This document shows positions 14,228 through 23,623 of a stretch of 36,048 bases of DNA, in pieces; the stretch's first letter is position 1; each line of letters opens with the position of its first letter. Location of the stretch: positions 1 to 36,048 of the forward strand of contig JACNJU010000073.1 in the NCBI GenBank assembly GCA_014382375.1. Direction: 5' to 3'. The translations under genes were made by a program, and so were the position numbers. The notes beneath the pieces are model-generated. The model did no database searches. It was not told the origin of the DNA and was given only the letters and a program-made list of their open reading frames with translations. The DNA comes from Rhodospirillaceae bacterium. Its GTDB lineage: Bacteria > Pseudomonadota > Alphaproteobacteria > Rhodospirillales > JABHCV01.

Positions 14228-15661
14228 CTAGTTCTTCATCGCCAAATTCAGGTAACTTGGATTAAGGCGCCCCATGGCCAGAAGCAACTGATAGATAGCC
14301 AGTCGTTCCTCATAGGAGGCGGCGGTGAAGTTTATTTGCGCGTTGGAAACTTCATTTTCCGCATCCAGAACATTGATCACCGTCTCCTTACCCGCTTCGC
14401 GTAATTTTTTACGGGAAACAAATACTTCGGTTGCGATGTTGACGGCATTTTCCAGAAGCTCCAGGCGTGAACGGGCGGTCAACAGGGCCTGCCATGACAG
14501 TTTTACCTGCTCGATAATCTTATCAATGGTCTGGTCGTGGTTGGAGCGACTGGTGCCGTAATCGTAAGCAACCTGGGTTAGGCTTTCACTGGTCGTTAAT
14601 CCGGTAAACAGGTTCCAGTTGGCCTGCAACTGAACTGAATAATCACGCCGCGTCCCCAATGTGCCAGCATTGTGTTTTTCATAGTTTGCAGTGCTGACAA
14701 CATCGACTACCGGGGCATATTCAGACATCACCGTTCGGCGGCGTTCGCGAGTCATCTCAACAGTGACGGCGCTGTTTGAAATGGCCGGGTTCTCCTGAAT
14801 GGCAATTTCAATGGTCTTGTACAGATCACTTGGAATCATTTCCACCGGTGGCACCGGGTCAGTCATCGTTTCAAGATCGGGAACATGATCAAATACCTGA
14901 ATGTAGCGACTGACCGCGTCTTCAAGGGCCCCTTCAAAGGTGACGCGGCGTTCCTTAGCAATCTGCAGGCGGGATTTTGCCTGCAAGACATCAACGGCGA
15001 TACCCGATCCACGTTGCACCCGTTCGTCCTCAAGATTTAGCTGGCGTAAAATCGTCGCTTCATTGCCGTGTGCCAACTGGACAAGGCGGTATTGGCGAAG
15101 CACATCAACATATGTGGCGGTTCCTTCGAACAAGGTGTTCTGAAGGGTGCCCTCCAGGGTGATCAGGGCCAGCGCCTTGTTCAACCGTGCCGTCCTGACT
15201 GTCGAGTGGGTCAGGTAGCCGTTATAGAGATTCTGGGTCAGCGTCAGTCCAACCGTCTGCATCGTTCGCTGCCAGTCTTTTTCAGCCAACCGGGTGGTCG
15301 GGTTATCAATGTGTTGGGGGCCAGCGACAGCGGTCGCTTGCAAGGTTGGCAGATAGCCAGCTTTTGATAACTTGATCCCCTGTTCTGCCGATTGCGTGGA
15401 TGCCTTGCCCGCCTTCACCAATGGATGAAGGTAGATAAAATTGGCAAGTTCCTCTTCCAGCGAAGCAGCCGTTGCAATATACGGCGCGAGCAAAATCGAC
15501 CCTGCAACCATTGCAAGGCAAAAGGACCTTATGGCACCCGAATTTCTGGCACTGCTCACGAGAGAGATGCCCCCTGCTTTTACAAGTCGTGATTCACACA
15601 CGTAAACCATGGTCCTGCCATCACTCAGTTGATCGATCACAGGTGCCCGAAAAGAACGCAT
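14228..15661 (-). CDS. TolC-family outer membrane efflux/secretion protein
   Basis: About 477 residues; an outer-membrane channel partner for type I secretion or efflux. After a signal-like hydrophobic stretch (IRSFCLAMVAGSILLAPYIA, then TAA) comes SLEEELANFIYLHPLVKAGK, the usual TolC start, followed by two outer-membrane-factor repeats (QTVGLTLTQNLYNGYLT, VQLQANWNLFTG) and the typical VLDAENEVSNAQ segment. I start at ATG 15661, which has a GGGAGG site six bases upstream, rather than ATG 15682. This leaves about 40 residues before the signal peptide, unusual for Sec export; a later GTG start is possible. No adjacent ABC exporter or membrane-fusion protein is present. The upstream gap holds the DnaA-box-like cluster. 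Confidence 0.85.
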   Translation of the reverse strand: MRSFRAPVIDQLSDGRTMVYVCESRLVKAGGISLVSSARNSGAIRSFCLAMVAGSILLAPYIATAASLEEELANFIYLHPLVKAGKASTQSAEQGIKLSKAGYLPTLQATAVAGPQHIDNPTTRLAEKDWQRTMQTVGLTLTQNLYNGYLTHSTVRTARLNKALALITLEGTLQNTLFEGTATYVDVLRQYRLVQLAHGNEATILRQLNLEDERVQRGSGIAVDVLQAKSRLQIAKERRVTFEGALEDAVSRYIQVFDHVPDLETMTDPVPPVEMIPSDLYKTIEIAIQENPAISNSAVTVEMTRERRRTVMSEYAPVVDVVSTANYEKHNAGTLGTRRDYSVQLQANWNLFTGLTTSESLTQVAYDYGTSRSNHDQTIDKIIEQVKLSWQALLTARSRLELLENAVNIATEVFVSRKKLREAGKETVINVLDAENEVSNAQINFTAASYEERLAIYQLLLAMGRLNPSYLNLAMKN

Positions 15662-15735
15662 TTTTTGCCTCCCAGGCGACATGCATACGAGTACAAAAAC
15701 TAGGCCGATGGTTTTGGGACATCAATTGGACAAGC

Positions 15736-15795
15736 TGTGGACAAGTTCATACAACTGTTGATAACTAAATATTCACGTGGATAACCTGTGGATAG
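15736..15795 (-). other. Cluster of four DnaA-box-like 9-mers next to AT-rich DNA (possible replication origin element)
   Basis: Read on the minus strand, the 9-mers are CTATCCACA (15787-15795), TTATCCACG (15776-15784), TTATCAACA (15756-15764) and TTGTCCACA (15736-15744). Each differs from the DnaA box TTATCCACA at one base, and all point the same way. Their starts are spaced 20, 20 and 11 bp, close to whole helical turns. A weaker match is at 15725-15733. The following 15830-15893 is strongly AT-rich, like an unwinding element. The gap 15662-15985 contains no gene I can support. It could be oriC, the origin of a second replicon, or a DnaA-controlled promoter. Confidence 0.5.
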
Positions 15796-15985
15796 GTATA
15801 GGCTGCGAAAAAAGCGACCTCAATACAGGAAGAAATATTTCTATATCTTGTGTTTTCTCTATAAAAAACTGGCGAATTTAGTATGATTTTTAGAATCAGG
15901 CGGATTCGCAGAGATTCGATTTCAAATGCAGGTGTGTTTGTTCGTTTTTCCCATCAAAAATCTATCCGCTGGAGCCGGAACTATC

Positions 15986-16306
15986 ATGAAGAAGGTGCTT
16001 GCAGCGGCAATCTTCCTTTCCTTTATGTCTTGGTATGAATTTGGCATGACATCGGTCTCTGCTGAAGTGGCGACAGATATCGTCTGTGTGGACCGGATTA
16101 AATTTATCGAGCGACTCAAACAGAGCTACGGCGAACGCCAGGTCTCAAGGGGCATAAGTTTTAACGGTGTCATGGTCGAAGTGTTTGCCTCTGATGAAGG
16201 CCACTTCACCATTCTGGCGACCCGGCCTGACGGCGTCAGTTGCCTGATCGCCAGTGGTGATGAATGGCAAGCCTCACCCCTGCTGAAAACGGAAATCGGT
16301 ATCTAG
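15986..16306 (+). CDS. Small exported protein of unknown function
   Basis: A 106-residue protein with a Sec signal peptide from ATG 15986 ([20 protein letters not shown], cleavage probably after VSA). The frame is open 20 codons further upstream, but the signal peptide and a GGAG site support this start. The mature part, ~75 residues, contains two cysteines (IVCVDR and [11 protein letters not shown]) that may form a disulfide, with a segment [20 protein letters not shown] and then TRPDG that looks like a small beta fold. I recall similar hypothetical proteins in other alphaproteobacteria but know no function. Its TAG stop overlaps the stop of the convergent 5-oxoprolinase gene within CTAG. 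Confidence 0.72.
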   Translation: MKKVLAAAIFLSFMSWYEFGMTSVSAEVATDIVCVDRIKFIERLKQSYGERQVSRGISFNGVMVEVFASDEGHFTILATRPDGVSCLIASGDEWQASPLLKTEIGI

Positions 16307-19300
16307 GCTTTTCCGTAACCACCACCCCCGGGCGTTTCAATAACGAAAACATCACCTGCTTCGGCTTCAACCTGACCGGTTTCCTGTAAAGCAACATCGT
16401 CACCAGTTGCCCGTTCAAGCCGGTTCAAGCCGCAGGCCCCGGGTTCCCCACCGGCCATGCCGTAGGGTGGAATGCGTCGATGACCCGACAGGATTGCTGC
16501 CGTCATCGGTTCAAGGAAACGCAGCCGTCGAATGGTGCCATCGCCGCCGCGGTGAGCGCCTTTGCCGCCACTGCCCTTACGGATGGTAAAATCCTCCAGC
16601 AGCACCGGGAAACGCCATTCCAGTATTTCAGGATCCGTCAGGCGCGAATTGGTCATGTGGGTATGAACGGCGTCAGTACCGTCAAAATCTGGTCCCGCCC
16701 CGGTGCCCCCGCAAATGGTTTCGTAATACTGATGGCGGTCGTTACCGAAAGTCAGGTTGTTCATGGTTCCTTGCGCTGCAGCCATAACGCCCAAGGCCCC
16801 GTACAAGGTATCGACAACGGCCTGGCTGGTCTCCACATTTCCGGCGACGACTGCCGCAGGATAACTGGGCTTTAGCATACAACCATCTGGGACGATCAGT
16901 TCTATGGGTTTCAGGCAGCCCTCGTTCATGGGAATATCATCATCAACCAGGGTCCGGAAAACATAAAGAACGGCGGCCCGGGTGACCGCCAATGGGGCGT
17001 TGAAATTAGTCATTTGCTGGGTCGCAGTGCCGCTGAAATCAACACGCGCGCTACGGCCTTTCCTATCGATGGAAATGGCGACCTTGATTTCAGCGCCGCT
17101 GTCCATTTCGTAAGTGAACGAGCCGTCTTTCATGACATCCAGAACGCGGCGCACGGATTCTTCGGCATTATCCTGAACATGGCACATGTAGGCCTGGACG
17201 ACGCCCAAACCAAAATGATCAACCATGCGGTTCAGTTCACCCACGCCTTTTTCATTGGCAGCGACCTGGGCCATCAGGTCGGCGATGTTCTGATCGGGAT
17301 TACGCGCCGGATAGGGGCCTGAAGCCAGCAGGTCACGCATTTCCTGCTCCCGGAAGCGGCCCTGTTCGACCAAAAGGAAGTTATCGATGAGGACGCCTTC
17401 TTCTTCGACGCTGGTGCTATCAGGCGGCATCGACCCCGGCGTCACACCGCCGATGTCGGCGTGATGGCCACGCGAGGCAACGAAGAACAGGATCTCTTTG
17501 CCCCTATCGTCGAACATCGGCGTCACCAGGGTGATATCCGGCAGATGGGTGCCGCCATTGTAGGGGGCATTGAGGACGCAGACATCGCCGGCTTTCATTT
17601 CGGCCCCGCGCTCGCGGATCACCGTCCCGACACTTTCGCCCATGGAACCCAGATGAACAGGCATATGGGGTGCGTTGGCGACGAGGCCACCACGCTTATC
17701 AAAAATGGCACACGAGAAATCAAGCCGCTCCTTGATATTGACCGAATAGGCCGTATTGGCCAGAACCGCGCCCATCTGTTCGGCGATCGACATAAACAGA
17801 TTGTTGAAAATTTCCAGCATCACCGGGTCGGCCCCTTCGCCCTCACCAAGGCCAGTACCGATGGCGTTGGCCGCAGGGCGTGGGGTAACGCGACGCAGGA
17901 TCAACTGGCGCTGGGCTGCCGTTTCGGCGCTCCAGCCGGGTTCGACAATGGTCGTCCCGGTCTTCTCGATGATGATCGCCGGGCCACAGACTTCGCTGCC
18001 CGGAGGCATGTTTTCGCGATCATAAACCGGTGCGGGATGGCTTTCCTGAGCGCTGACGAAAGCCGTCATTTCCAACTGTGGTGGTGTATTGGCGCTGGCT
18101 TGCTGAGCTTCCGCAGTCTCACTTGCGGCCGTCTCTGTGCTACCGATTGCCTCAACGGAGAGGGTTTCAACAACCAGCCCGCGCCCCGGCATGACGAACC
18201 CGAAACGCTGTTTGTGAAGGGTTTCAAATGCGTCAGCCATTTCCTGAACGCCCTGATAGTCCACCATCAAGGCGGTATCGGTACCATCGTAACGAATATG
18301 GGCCTTGCGCACGACGCTCACAGCATCACGACTGACCCCCTGACCTTCAATTTCCCGGACCGCTTCGGCTTCCAGATCGGCAAGAACCTGTTTTTGACTG
18401 GCAAGGCCTTCCTCGCCAAGCGGTGTTTCCGCCGAACGTTCACGCATCGCCCGCATTTCGGCAAGCCCCATGCCGTAAGCGGATAACACCCCTGCCAGAG
18501 GATGAACAAACACTGTGCTCATACCCAGCGCGTCAGCAACCAGACAGGCGTGCTGACCGCCGGCCCCGCCAAAACAGCTGAGCGCGTATTCGGTGATATC
18601 ATAACCACGCTGCACCGAAATCTGCTTGATGGCGTTGGCCATGTTTTCAATGGCGATCATCAGGAAGCCTTCGGCGACCTGTTCGGGGGTTCGCTTGTCG
18701 CCGCTCCTGGCTTCAATTTCAGCAGCCAATGCGGTGAAGGCTTCAACAACGGCTTCCCGGTCGAGCGCTTGGTCGGCGCCCGGGCCAAACACATGGGGGA
18801 AAAACCTGGGTTGGATTTTCCCTAGCATGACATTGCAATCGGTAACGGCCAGCGGTCCGCCGCGCCGGTAACTGGCGGGTCCTGGTACCGCGCCCGCACT
18901 GTCCGGGCCAACCCGGTAGCGGGCCCCGTCAAAATGCAAAATAGAGCCGCCACCGGCGGCAACCGTATGGATGCTCATCATCGGGGCACGCATCCGAATA
19001 CCGGCAACCTGTGTTTCAAAGGCGCGCTCGTAGGTGCCGTCAAAATGCGAGACATCCGTCGATGTGCCGCCCATATCAAAGCCGATGACCTTGCCGAAGC
19101 CAGCCTCGCCAGCCGTGCGGACCATACCGACAACACCGCCTGCGGGGCCTGAAAGAATACTGTCCTTACCCTGAAACAGGCGGGCGTCGGTCAGACCACC
19201 GTTGGATTGCATGAACATCAACCGGGTATCGCCCAGATCGGCTGCAACCCGGTCAACATAGCGGCGCAGGATCGGCGACAGGTAAGCATCAACGACGGTG

Positions 19301-19950
19301 GTATCGCCCCGGGAGACAAGTTTGATCAGCGGCGAAACCTGATGGGAAACGGAAACCTGGGCAAAGCCGATCGCGGCGGCCATGGCAGCAACCTTCTTTT
19401 CATGATCGGCAAACCGGTAACCATGCATGAAAACGATGGCCACGGAACGCAAGCCGTCATCGAAAGCGCGTTGTAAATCTGTCTGTACGGTTTCCTCATC
19501 CAGGGCCACAAGCACATCACCGCTGGCGCCGGTTCTTTCATTGACTTCGATAACCCGGGTGTAGAGCATTTCAGGAAGCTGGATATGGCGATCGAACAGG
19601 CGCGGTCGGTTCTGATAACCAATCCGCAGGGCGTCCTTGAAGCCTTTGGTAATCACCAGAATCGTCGGCTCGCCTTTGCGTTCAAGCAAGGCGTTGGTAG
19701 CCACCGTGGTTCCCATCTTGACCGCCTCAATGGCAGCACCCGGAATCGGCTCTTCGGCCTTCAAACCCAGCAGATTGCGCATTCCTTCAAGGGCCGCATC
19801 AGGATAGCGTTCGGGATTTTCCGATAATAATTTATGGGAAAGGATTTTGCCTTCAGGTGTCCGCCCGACAACGTCGGTAAACGTGCCGCCCCGGTCGATC
19901 CAGAACTGCCACCTGTTTTTACCGAGATCAGAATTATTAAAAGAGGGCAC
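16303..19950 (-). CDS. 5-oxoprolinase (ATP-hydrolysing), HyuA-HyuB fusion
   Basis: About 1215 residues, the normal length of the fused enzyme that opens 5-oxoproline (pyroglutamate) to glutamate with ATP; related hydantoinases and acetophenone-type carboxylases share the fold. HyuA part: [20 protein letters not shown] near the N-terminus, [13 protein letters not shown], and the ATPase segment [18 protein letters not shown]. HyuB part (from about residue 710): [40 protein letters not shown] and the C-terminal glycine-rich PGGGGYG. I move the start from the distal ATG (20040) to GTG 19950, because an AGGAG lies seven bases before it and the family starts here. It is divergent from the TRAP operon across 173 bp, which suggests a shared inducer. 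Confidence 0.88.
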   Translation of the reverse strand: MPSFNNSDLGKNRWQFWIDRGGTFTDVVGRTPEGKILSHKLLSENPERYPDAALEGMRNLLGLKAEEPIPGAAIEAVKMGTTVATNALLERKGEPTILVITKGFKDALRIGYQNRPRLFDRHIQLPEMLYTRVIEVNERTGASGDVLVALDEETVQTDLQRAFDDGLRSVAIVFMHGYRFADHEKKVAAMAAAIGFAQVSVSHQVSPLIKLVSRGDTTVVDAYLSPILRRYVDRVAADLGDTRLMFMQSNGGLTDARLFQGKDSILSGPAGGVVGMVRTAGEAGFGKVIGFDMGGTSTDVSHFDGTYERAFETQVAGIRMRAPMMSIHTVAAGGGSILHFDGARYRVGPDSAGAVPGPASYRRGGPLAVTDCNVMLGKIQPRFFPHVFGPGADQALDREAVVEAFTALAAEIEARSGDKRTPEQVAEGFLMIAIENMANAIKQISVQRGYDITEYALSCFGGAGGQHACLVADALGMSTVFVHPLAGVLSAYGMGLAEMRAMRERSAETPLGEEGLASQKQVLADLEAEAVREIEGQGVSRDAVSVVRKAHIRYDGTDTALMVDYQGVQEMADAFETLHKQRFGFVMPGRGLVVETLSVEAIGSTETAASETAEAQQASANTPPQLEMTAFVSAQESHPAPVYDRENMPPGSEVCGPAIIIEKTGTTIVEPGWSAETAAQRQLILRRVTPRPAANAIGTGLGEGEGADPVMLEIFNNLFMSIAEQMGAVLANTAYSVNIKERLDFSCAIFDKRGGLVANAPHMPVHLGSMGESVGTVIRERGAEMKAGDVCVLNAPYNGGTHLPDITLVTPMFDDRGKEILFFVASRGHHADIGGVTPGSMPPDSTSVEEEGVLIDNFLLVEQGRFREQEMRDLLASGPYPARNPDQNIADLMAQVAANEKGVGELNRMVDHFGLGVVQAYMCHVQDNAEESVRRVLDVMKDGSFTYEMDSGAEIKVAISIDRKGRSARVDFSGTATQQMTNFNAPLAVTRAAVLYVFRTLVDDDIPMNEGCLKPIELIVPDGCMLKPSYPAAVVAGNVETSQAVVDTLYGALGVMAAAQGTMNNLTFGNDRHQYYETICGGTGAGPDFDGTDAVHTHMTNSRLTDPEILEWRFPVLLEDFTIRKGSGGKGAHRGGDGTIRRLRFLEPMTAAILSGHRRIPPYGMAGGEPGACGLNRLERATGDDVALQETGQVEAEAGDVFVIETPGGGGYGKA

Positions 19951-20049
19951 GACTTCGCTCCTGCGTAAACAATATCTGTTCGAAGGCCGCCGAAAACATA
20001 GCATACCGCTCCATATTGGCACCGACGATTGAGCAGACAATTACATAAC

Positions 20050-20080
20050 GTTGACAAATCGTCAACATTTCAATAATGTT
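20050..20080. promoter_or_regulatory. Two overlapping palindromic operators in the 5-oxoprolinase/TRAP divergent promoter
   Basis: GTTGAC-aaatc-GTCAAC (20050-20066) and AACATT-tcaat-AATGTT (20064-20080) are perfect 6-5-6 inverted repeats, each 17 bp, overlapping by three bases. The first contains a -35-like TTGACA (20051-20056), and AATAAT (20072-20077) is a -10 candidate for the TRAP operon, so a bound protein would cover the promoter. The local MarR-like regulator (23053-23601) is the obvious candidate binder, by inference. No other element was recognised in 19951-20123. Confidence 0.55.
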
Positions 20081-20123
20081 TCCTTTCTTTAGTCATCAAT
20101 GAATTCTTGCAGGGAGAAAAATC

Positions 20124-21101
20124 ATGCGTTTGTTAAACAAGGCGATCCACGCCGGTGCAATTATCGGCGCGTTGGGACTTGCGACGGCGGCTCAGGCCGC
20201 GTCATGGGATATGCCGACCCCGTATTCAGACAAAATATTCCACACCGCCAATATTATTGAATTCGCCAAGGACGTCGAGACGGCAACAGGCGGAGCCATG
20301 ATGATCAAGGTTCATTCTGCCGGTTCGCTGTTTAAACATCCGGAAATCAAAAACGCCGTGCGTGGCGGACAAGTTCCCATCGGCGAATTCTTCCTGTCCA
20401 GGCTGAGCAATGAGAATGCCGCTTTAGGGGCCGATTCTCAGCCATTCCTGGCCACCAACTACGAAGAGGCCGCGAAGTTGTGGGCAGCGCAAAAGCCCGT
20501 CGTTTCCAAGCTGCTCGAAGAACAGGGACTGATGGTTTTGTTCTCTGTTCCGTGGCCTGGCCAGAGCCTCTACAGCAAGAAGCCGATTAATTCCGTCGCT
20601 GACCTTAAGGGCCTGAAGTTCCGCGCTTATAACGCAACGCTGGAAACTTTCGCCAAAATGGCCGGTGCGGCCCCGACCCAGGTCGAAAGCCCCGACATTC
20701 CGCAAGCCTTCGCCACCGGTCGCGTCGAAGCCATGATTACATCGCCTTCGACAGGTGTCAGTTCCAAGGCTTGGGATTTTGTCTCGCAATTCACCGACAT
20801 TCAGGCCTGGCTTCCGAAGAATATTGTCGTCGTCAACACGAAAGCCTTCCGCAAACTCGACAAGAATGTCCAGGACGCCATTGTCGCCGCCGCAGCCAAG
20901 GCCGAAAAACGCGGCTGGGAGATGAGCCGCAAGGAAACCGATGACAAGGTCGAAACGCTTAAAAGTAACGGCATGGCAATTGTCAATCCGTCGGCCGAAT
21001 TAATGGGTGGCCTCAAGGCTATTGGTGCCGAGATGCTTAACGACTGGAAAGCCAGTTCGGGGGCCGAAGGAGCCGCGATCCTAAAGGCTTACGCTCACTG
21101 A
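20124..21101 (+). CDS. dctP: TRAP transporter substrate-binding protein (DctP family)
   Basis: A 325-residue periplasmic solute receptor. The Sec signal peptide is MRLLNKAIHAGAIIGALGLA plus TAAQA, cleaved after A25. DctP-type hallmarks include GGQVPIGEFFLSRLSNENAA, the central LKGLKFRAYNATLETFAKMA (where the conserved arginine holds the ligand carboxylate) and VEAMITSPSTGVSSKAWDFV. It delivers an organic acid to the DctQM permease using a sodium gradient. The ATG has an AGGGAG site. First gene of the TRAP operon. The ligand is not known; the divergent 5-oxoprolinase makes pyroglutamate or a similar cyclic amide or acid a reasonable guess. Confidence 0.92.
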   Translation: MRLLNKAIHAGAIIGALGLATAAQAASWDMPTPYSDKIFHTANIIEFAKDVETATGGAMMIKVHSAGSLFKHPEIKNAVRGGQVPIGEFFLSRLSNENAALGADSQPFLATNYEEAAKLWAAQKPVVSKLLEEQGLMVLFSVPWPGQSLYSKKPINSVADLKGLKFRAYNATLETFAKMAGAAPTQVESPDIPQAFATGRVEAMITSPSTGVSSKAWDFVSQFTDIQAWLPKNIVVVNTKAFRKLDKNVQDAIVAAAAKAEKRGWEMSRKETDDKVETLKSNGMAIVNPSAELMGGLKAIGAEMLNDWKASSGAEGAAILKAYAH

Positions 21102-21112
21102 CAACCGATATG

Positions 21113-21155
21113 ATAAAGGCGGTGTTTCTTTTTGAGACATCGCCTTTATTTTATT
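21113..21155 (+). terminator. Hairpin with T-rich tail between dctP and dctQ (attenuator)
   Basis: A 16-bp stem (21113-21128 with 21134-21149, two G-U pairs) closes a five-T loop and is followed by TTTTATT. It fits an intrinsic terminator that is read through part of the time, which would keep the receptor dctP more abundant than the permease genes. Confidence 0.7.
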
Positions 21156-21179
21156 AAAACCCACGGGGAGGGCGAGCTT

Positions 21180-21743
21180 ATGCGGCGATCTCTGGATTTG
21201 TTGTACCGCAGCAGCGGTTGGGCGGCGGCGCTGTTTATTCTAGCTATTTGTGCCCTGATCATGGCCCAGGTAGCGCTCAATCTGATCGATAAAATCGCCT
21301 CCAGGTTCCTCGGCGAGGCGATCGGCCTGACGATTCCGTCCTACGCCGATTTCACCGGTTTCTTCCTCGCCGCCGCTTCGTTTCTGGCCCTGGCCCATAC
21401 CTTGCGCGAAGGCGGTCATATCCGGGTTTCCCTGGTCGTTCAAAATTTGCCGCTCCGGGTACGCCACTGGGTGGAAATCTGGTGCGTCGCCATGGCCGGG
21501 GCCGTGACAATATTCTTCACCTTCTATACGGCGTTGCTGACCCATGAATCCTTCGTCTATCACGATTTGTCGCCGGGCATGGTGGCGGTGCCGATCTGGA
21601 TGCCCCAGGCGGGCATGTTGTTCGGGCTTTTCGTCTTATCCATCGCCTTGATTGACGAATTGGTCTGTTTGCTCGGCGGCCATCAAGCCAGCTACGAAGG
21701 CAAAGGGGAAAACCTTTTGGATGATGTAGAGGCGTCCTCGTGA
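21180..21743 (+). CDS. dctQ: TRAP transporter small permease subunit (DctQ family)
   Basis: A 187-residue membrane protein with four hydrophobic segments (about 12-38, 52-75, 95-120, 140-165) and the DctQ hallmark HTLREGGHIRVSLVV after the second. It forms the membrane complex with DctM. The start is ATG 21180 with a strong GGGGAGG site (21165-21171), not the open upstream extension. Its stop overlaps the dctM GTG start as GTGA, so the two are translationally coupled. Confidence 0.88.
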   Translation: MRRSLDLLYRSSGWAAALFILAICALIMAQVALNLIDKIASRFLGEAIGLTIPSYADFTGFFLAAASFLALAHTLREGGHIRVSLVVQNLPLRVRHWVEIWCVAMAGAVTIFFTFYTALLTHESFVYHDLSPGMVAVPIWMPQAGMLFGLFVLSIALIDELVCLLGGHQASYEGKGENLLDDVEASS

Positions 21744-23035
21744 ACGAAATCGTCTTAACCGTTTTTCTACTGACGCTGCTCTTCATCCTGCTCGGCTCGG
21801 GAATCTGGGTCGCCTTTTCCCTGACCATGGTTGGCCTTGTCGGCATGTTCCTGTTCACCGAGGCGCCGGTCGGCGAGGTTATGGCGACGACGATCTGGGG
21901 GGCCAGCAATTCATGGGCCCTGGCGGCGTTGCCCCTGTTTATCTGGATGGGTGAAATCCTGTTTCGCTCGCGCTTGTCCGGAGACATGTTCATAGGCCTG
22001 GCGCCGTGGATGAAGAACCTTCCGGGGCGTTTGTTGCACGTCAATATTTTCGGATGTGGCATTTTCGCTGCCGTCTCCGGATCGTCGGCGGCGACGGCGG
22101 CGACCATCGGCAAGCTGTCGATCCCCGAGCTTTCCCGGCGCGGATATCCGGAAAAGCTGATTATTGGGACGCTCGCCGGATCTGCGACCCTGGGGCTGCT
22201 GATCCCGCCATCGATCATTCTCATTGTTTACGGCGTCGCCACGGAACAATCCATCGCCCGGTTGTTCATCGCCGGCGTGTTGCCGGGACTGGTGCTGGTA
22301 TCTTTGTTCGTTGGTTTCGTCATTGTCTGGTCGATTTTTTACAAGGACGCCATTCCCGCAGAATCCGAAACATTGCCCTTTCGGGAAAAGCTGTATCGCT
22401 CGCGCCGTCTGATTCCGGTTCTGCTGCTGATTGCCGGCGTCATTGGCTCGATCTATTCCGGTATTGCCTCGCCGACGGACGCCGCGGCCGTCGGCGTTAT
22501 CCTGGCCTTGCTGTTGTCATGGTCGATGGGGACGCTGAACCGGAAGTCCTTTATCGACGGCCTGATGGGGGCGACGCGGACGTCTTGCATGATCGCTTTC
22601 ATCCTGGCCGGGGCAGCCTTTCTAACGGTCGCCATGGGCTTTACCGGAATTCCAAAATTATTGGCCCTATGGATCGGCTCGCTGGGCCTGTCCCACTACG
22701 GGCTGTTGGCGGCGCTGACGGTTTTCTTCGTCATCCTGGGCTGTTTCCTGGACGGAATATCGGTGGTCGTGCTAACCACGTCAGTGATTATGCCGTTGAT
22801 TGAGCAGGCCGGCATCGATCCATTGTGGTTCGGCATCTACATCGTCATTGTCGTCGAGATGTCGCAAATTACCCCGCCCGTCGGCTTCAACCTGTTCGTC
22901 CTGCAGGTATTGACGGGCCGCAATATTCTCAACATCGCCAAGGCGGCGCTGCCGTTTTTCCTGCTGATGTTTGTGGCTTTGGCGTTGATTGTGCTGTTCC
23001 CCTCGATTGTCACGTATCTTCCCAATCAAATGTAA
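21740..23035 (+). CDS. dctM: TRAP transporter large permease subunit (DctM family)
   Basis: A 431-residue polytopic membrane protein of standard DctM length, the sodium-driven transport subunit. Recognisable motifs: GLAPWMKNLPGRLLHVNIFG, CGIFAAVSGSSAATAATIGK, the LIPPSIILIVYGVATEQSIA loop, ASPTDAAAVGVILALLL, and near the end EMSQITPPVGFNLFVLQVLT. The start is a GTG at 21740 overlapping the dctQ stop. The MarR-like regulator gene follows 17 bp later, so the whole operon is dctP-dctQ-dctM-regulator. Confidence 0.93.
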   Translation: MNEIVLTVFLLTLLFILLGSGIWVAFSLTMVGLVGMFLFTEAPVGEVMATTIWGASNSWALAALPLFIWMGEILFRSRLSGDMFIGLAPWMKNLPGRLLHVNIFGCGIFAAVSGSSAATAATIGKLSIPELSRRGYPEKLIIGTLAGSATLGLLIPPSIILIVYGVATEQSIARLFIAGVLPGLVLVSLFVGFVIVWSIFYKDAIPAESETLPFREKLYRSRRLIPVLLLIAGVIGSIYSGIASPTDAAAVGVILALLLSWSMGTLNRKSFIDGLMGATRTSCMIAFILAGAAFLTVAMGFTGIPKLLALWIGSLGLSHYGLLAALTVFFVILGCFLDGISVVVLTTSVIMPLIEQAGIDPLWFGIYIVIVVEMSQITPPVGFNLFVLQVLTGRNILNIAKAALPFFLLMFVALALIVLFPSIVTYLPNQM

Positions 23036-23052
23036 AGTGATAGGAGCCTTCG

Positions 23053-23601
23053 ATGCCGAAAACACCGCCGCCCGCCGCCGATAAGGACGCCGCCCACAGC
23101 ATGCCGCTGATCGTTTCATCGGAGCATCTGGCAACCGAGGGCGGCTGGCAATTCAGCGAGTTAGAATATGGCCTGATCATCGCCTACAACGCCTTTAGCC
23201 GTTGGATGACCCGCTGCATGGGCGCCGTCGGTTTTCAGGATTTCAATCCCCTGGACGTTCTTGTCCTGCATAACGTCAATCACCGCAAGCGGGCGAAACG
23301 GCTTATCGACGTGGCCTTCGTGTTGAATGTCGAGGACCAGCATACGATAAATTATTCGTTGAAAAAATTGACCAAGGCGGGATTGGTTGAGGGCGAAAAG
23401 CGCGGCAAGGAAATGTTTTATTCAACAACCCAGATCGGAAAAAAGGCGTGCGCCGAATATGGTCGGGTGCGTGAGCTTTGCCTGATCAGCCCGGCCACAT
23501 CGACCAATGTCAACAAAGAGGAGATCAGCCGCACGGCGAAGGTCCTGCGCAGTACATCGGGCCTCTACGGCCAGGCATCCCGCGCCGCTGCGTCCCTGTG
23601 A
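23053..23601 (+). CDS. MarR-like winged-helix transcriptional regulator
   Basis: A 182-residue DNA-binding protein of the predicted MarR-like group found next to TRAP transporters (COG5631 type). The winged helix spans about residues 68-130: LDVLVLHNVNHRKRAKRLID, recognition helix DQHTINYSLKKLTKAGLVEG (95-114) and a wing with KRGKEMFYSTTQIGKKA. Start at ATG 23053 with TAGGAG six bases upstream. As the last gene of the TRAP operon it probably controls this operon and the divergent 5-oxoprolinase through the palindromes at 20050-20080; the ligand is likely the transported compound or a product. Confidence 0.82.
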   Translation: MPKTPPPAADKDAAHSMPLIVSSEHLATEGGWQFSELEYGLIIAYNAFSRWMTRCMGAVGFQDFNPLDVLVLHNVNHRKRAKRLIDVAFVLNVEDQHTINYSLKKLTKAGLVEGEKRGKEMFYSTTQIGKKACAEYGRVRELCLISPATSTNVNKEEISRTAKVLRSTSGLYGQASRAAASL

Positions 23602-23623
23602 ATCCGATCGACCCGGAACTTCC

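Noticed and set aside
15926-15985. Upstream 20-codon extension of the small exported protein
   Set aside because: It would bury the signal peptide; the internal ATG 15986 gives a standard Sec leader and has a GGAG site.
17461-18486. A 341-codon open frame on the plus strand inside the 5-oxoprolinase gene
   Set aside because: It lies wholly antisense to a clear full-length enzyme, has no recognisable domain and no good ribosome binding site; long antisense frames are common in GC-rich coding DNA.
22006-22803. A 265-codon alternative frame inside dctM
   Set aside because: Arg/His-rich out-of-frame translation of a well-defined membrane protein gene.
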